40,042 nt of DNA from a virus. Under the pieces are notes generated by a model. That model worked only from the letters and a program-made list of their open reading frames with translations. It had not been told where the DNA came from and ran no database searches. The position numbers were made by a program, and so were the translations under genes. The stretch spans positions 1 through 40,042 of the IMG/VR virus record IMGVR_UViG_3300032456_000008. One strand, 5' to 3'. Positions within the stretch are counted from its first letter, which is position 1; each line of letters opens with the position of its first letter. Positions 38,348 through 40,042 of the stretch are shown piece by piece.

Positions 38348-38357
38348 ACTAGAAGAT
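38348..38357 (+). promoter_or_regulatory. Shared 10-mer ACTAGAAGAT, candidate operator
   Basis: The AT-rich 10-mer ACTAGAAGAT occurs here and, on the opposite strand, at 27526-27535. Both sites lie at promoter candidates in otherwise GC-rich sequence, so a common regulator is plausible. An imperfect palindrome ATTCCTTGAAAGAAT follows at 38356-38370. Only two copies were found by eye. Confidence 0.35.
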
Positions 38358-38378
38358 TCCTTGAAAGAATGTCGGCGG

Positions 38379-38618
38379 CTATTGCGGAAGGATGCCGCGC
38401 CGCGCCGGGAGGACCGGGGACACGCGTCGAATGATCCCGACGGCGGCGCCGATGATCCCGACGGCGGCGCCGGCGAGCTGCGCGGCGTTGTCCTGCCATC
38501 CGCTCGGCAGGACCTTCGAGACTTCGTCGGCGACGATCGTCACCACGGCGCCAGCGGCCACGAGGTACGTCGGGGCGGCGGTAAAGATCACACGAGCACG
38601 AGCGAGGAACTTGGTCAT
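38379..38618 (-). CDS. Holin-like small membrane protein
   Basis: This 79-aa protein starts at an ATG 10 nt after the stop of the coiled-coil gene. Two hydrophobic segments (IFTAAPTYLVAAGAVVTIVADE and AAQLAGAAVGIIGAAVGII) give two membrane helices, with basic ends (MTKFLARAR and RRVSPVLPARRG). The size and two-helix layout fit phage holins. It is the last gene of the late operon. The function is inferred. Confidence 0.6.
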   Translation of the reverse strand: MTKFLARARVIFTAAPTYLVAAGAVVTIVADEVSKVLPSGWQDNAAQLAGAAVGIIGAAVGIIRRVSPVLPARRGILPQ

Positions 38619-38628
38619 GTAGCCGAGG

Positions 38629-38997
38629 CTATTCGCCGGCGGCCGCGCTTTTGGGGATCTCGCCGGAGGGAGTCCCGTCGAGGTCGTCGAGCCTTGAAGT
38701 GTTCGACGCGCCTGCTGAACGGATCTCACCGATCATGTCTTCGAGCCGGGCTACCCGGCGCTGACATTCTCTCTCTGCCAACCGGGCGTCTCGCGCTTCG
38801 CTCCGGGCTGCTGAGGCGTCCGCCCGGGCTGCTGCAGAATCTTCTCGAGCGACTTTCGCATCGGAGCGGGAGGAGTCGAGCACGGCGCGCCATCCGCCTT
38901 CCTGGCGCCAGAGGGTCCGGAAGACAAGAGCGAGGAGGACTGCGCCGATCCCGACTCCTGTCAGGTTCGCGAAGTCGATCGAGTCGGCGGCGGTCAT
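38629..38997 (-). CDS. Membrane-anchored coiled-coil protein (lysis module)
   Basis: This 122-aa protein has an ATG in an ATGA overlap. One N-terminal membrane helix (GVGIGAVLLALVFRTLW) is followed by a long charged coiled coil (DSSRSDAKVAREDSAAARADASAARSEARDARLAERECQRRVARLEDMIGEIR) and a disordered tail. The layout resembles spanin- or Rz-like and holin-associated proteins beside lysins. A role in membrane disruption or its timing is inferred. Confidence 0.6.
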   Translation of the reverse strand: MTAADSIDFANLTGVGIGAVLLALVFRTLWRQEGGWRAVLDSSRSDAKVAREDSAAARADASAARSEARDARLAERECQRRVARLEDMIGEIRSAGASNTSRLDDLDGTPSGEIPKSAAAGE

Positions 38998-39371
38998 CGG
39001 CCTTCGATCGTGATCGACCACGGGAGGACGTACTCGCGCCACACAACATAGGAGAGAAGAGCAACGATCGCCCATGTCGTCGAGGCGACGACGAGCGGAG
39101 CCGAGGCGCCATTGTCGCCGACGCGAAGGAGCTCGATCACGAATGCAAGACAACGGGCGGCCGAGCTAGTCACAACGGTCGCGCCGGAGAGCGCGACGTA
39201 AAGCCGGCGCGGTTTCACCGCAGCGGCCAGACACGAGAACGACGCTAGGAACGTCGTCGCTGACCACACGGGCCAGAACGCCAGGAAGCTCGGCCGGTAG
39301 ATGAGCGTCTGGATTCCGATCACTGCTAGCGCAATTGCGAGAGCGGCGAGAAGCTGGCGGGGTGTCTGCAT
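38994..39371 (-). CDS. Multi-pass membrane protein, probable holin
   Basis: This 125-aa protein has an ATG with AAAGG 9 nt upstream. Four hydrophobic segments are visible (LLAALAIALAVIGIQTLIY, FLAFWPVWSATTFLASFSCLAAAV, LYVALSGATVVTSSAARCLAFVIELL, PLVVASTTWAIVALLSYVVW). It directly follows the endolysin stop (39435), so it is the likeliest holin, with 38379-38618 as a second or antiholin candidate. Confidence 0.6.
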   Translation of the reverse strand: MQTPRQLLAALAIALAVIGIQTLIYRPSFLAFWPVWSATTFLASFSCLAAAVKPRRLYVALSGATVVTSSAARCLAFVIELLRVGDNGASAPLVVASTTWAIVALLSYVVWREYVLPWSITIEGR

Positions 39372-39434
39372 CACGTGTGGCCTTTCGGTTCGCGCGATGG
39401 TTCCCTGTTCGTCACTGGTTGACACTCCCCCGGC

Positions 39435-40042
39435 CTAGCTGTTCGCGAGGCTGTCGAGGATCGCCCACGTCTTCCCACCGACGACTCCGTCGACGGTGAG
39501 ACCGCAGAACGCTTGCACGTTGCGGATCGCCTGGTCGGTCGCTCCGCCGAACTGGCCGTCGGCGATGACTTGAGTCTGGCCGGCGCGGTGTCGGACGATG
39601 ACCTGAGCGGCGAAAACGTCGGCGTTGACGTCTCCACGTCGAATGGTGGCATGCACGAAAGGACCTCCGGGAGCTGGGATCGGGACGGGAACGGGAAGCG
39701 GGATCGGGTTCATGTCGTCGTCGAGACGGTTCGGGATCGGCGTGTTGTCGGACCATCCGGCGAGCGTGGTCTCGATGTGGAAGTAGATCGCCCACGATTG
39801 CCCCATCCCGTTACGCGGGTTTGCGTTCTGTTGCTGCCATCCGGCGAGGCCGTTGCGGTTGCTGTGCCAGATCTTCGAGCCGAAGTAGTCGTGGATCGCT
39901 TGAACGTGGAGCTCACGACTGTTCTCGATGAGCCACGGGAGGATCTCCGACACGGCGACCACTCGGCCGGCCTCGGCGTAGCGTCGGTCGGTCGCCGACC
40001 CGTAGCCGTGAGAGCTCGGATCGTGCCCGTCGCGAATGGTGC
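39435..40042 (-). CDS. Endolysin, C-terminal part (start lies at 303 in the first copy)
   Basis: This segment holds the rest of the 250-aa lysin begun at 1-303; it is open past the right end. In order it carries IHDYFGSKIWHSN ... GWQQQNANPRNGMGQSWAIYFHIE (end of the peptidase-like domain), a Pro-rich linker (PIPLPVPVPIPAPGGP) and a C-terminal peptidoglycan-binding domain (VIADGQFGGATDQAIRNVQAFCGLTVDGVVGGKTWAILDSL). It lies directly upstream of the holin gene. The 158-base overlap with the start has one silent difference. Confidence 0.85.
   Translation of the reverse strand, partial: TIRDGHDPSSHGYGSATDRRYAEAGRVVAVSEILPWLIENSRELHVQAIHDYFGSKIWHSNRNGLAGWQQQNANPRNGMGQSWAIYFHIETTLAGWSDNTPIPNRLDDDMNPIPLPVPVPIPAPGGPFVHATIRRGDVNADVFAAQVIVRHRAGQTQVIADGQFGGATDQAIRNVQAFCGLTVDGVVGGKTWAILDSLANS
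39885..40042. repeat. Right copy of the terminal direct repeat
   Basis: This copy repeats 1-158 with A instead of G at 40011 (matching 127). Removing one copy gives a circle of 39,884 bp. See the left copy for interpretation. Confidence 0.95.

Noticed and set aside
1-40042. tRNA genes
   Set aside because: No cloverleaf with a TTC-arm signature was seen in the few non-coding gaps; all are too short except 21788-22274, which lacks one.

Overview
The window is one complete genome of a tailed siphophage of about 39.9 kb. By eye it is roughly two thirds GC. The first 158 bases are repeated at the end (39885-40042) with a single mismatch, so the molecule closes into a 39,884-bp circle and the artificial ends cut through the endolysin gene. 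The host is most likely a high-GC actinobacterium. Reasons: the lysin type (an ARB_07466-like peptidase domain plus a peptidoglycan-binding domain), the many GTG starts, tightly coupled ATGA/GTGA junctions, actinobacterial-style DnaA boxes, and the P27-type small terminase with a nearby HNH gene. I see no integrase, excisionase or recognisable immunity repressor, so a lytic lifestyle is the simpler reading.

Layout. Almost everything is on the minus strand. Late genes run leftward from 21787: HNH endonuclease, a zinc-knuckle protein, TerS, TerL, portal, MuF-like minor head protein, a small protein, scaffold and HK97-type major capsid protein. Next come five consecutive glycosyltransferase-like genes (9698-13344), then head-tail connectors, tail terminator, major tail protein, frameshifted tail assembly chaperones, tape measure, distal tail protein, a tail endopeptidase-like protein and a beta-propeller-like fibre. 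The series continues across the contig ends into the endolysin and three small membrane proteins (38379-39371). The early operon starts at a promoter near 38340 and runs leftward to 24274. It holds an HTH protein, an exonuclease, RecT, a Dam-type methyltransferase, a RuvC-like resolvase, a DnaB-N/RecA-like helicase hybrid, MazG, two more methyltransferases (one broken by a frameshift) and a string of very small coupled genes with a DUF6884-like protein. Only one cassette, at about 22.0-24.28 kb, is on the plus strand. It encodes a collagen-like fibre and its partners and meets the early operon tail to tail with a 4-bp overlap.

How it works together. RecT, the exonuclease and RuvC form a recombination set beside a helicase. 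No DNA polymerase or primase was seen, so replication probably uses host enzymes. A non-coding region at 21788-22274, with DnaA-box-like sites and a perfect hairpin, is a candidate origin or packaging site. The most unusual feature is the glycosyltransferase cassette between the capsid and connector genes. Its position suggests that the virion itself is glycosylated, possibly on capsid, tail or the collagen-like fibre. The small-gene region with methyltransferases at 24.3-29.7 kb is the best place to look for host-takeover or counter-defence functions.
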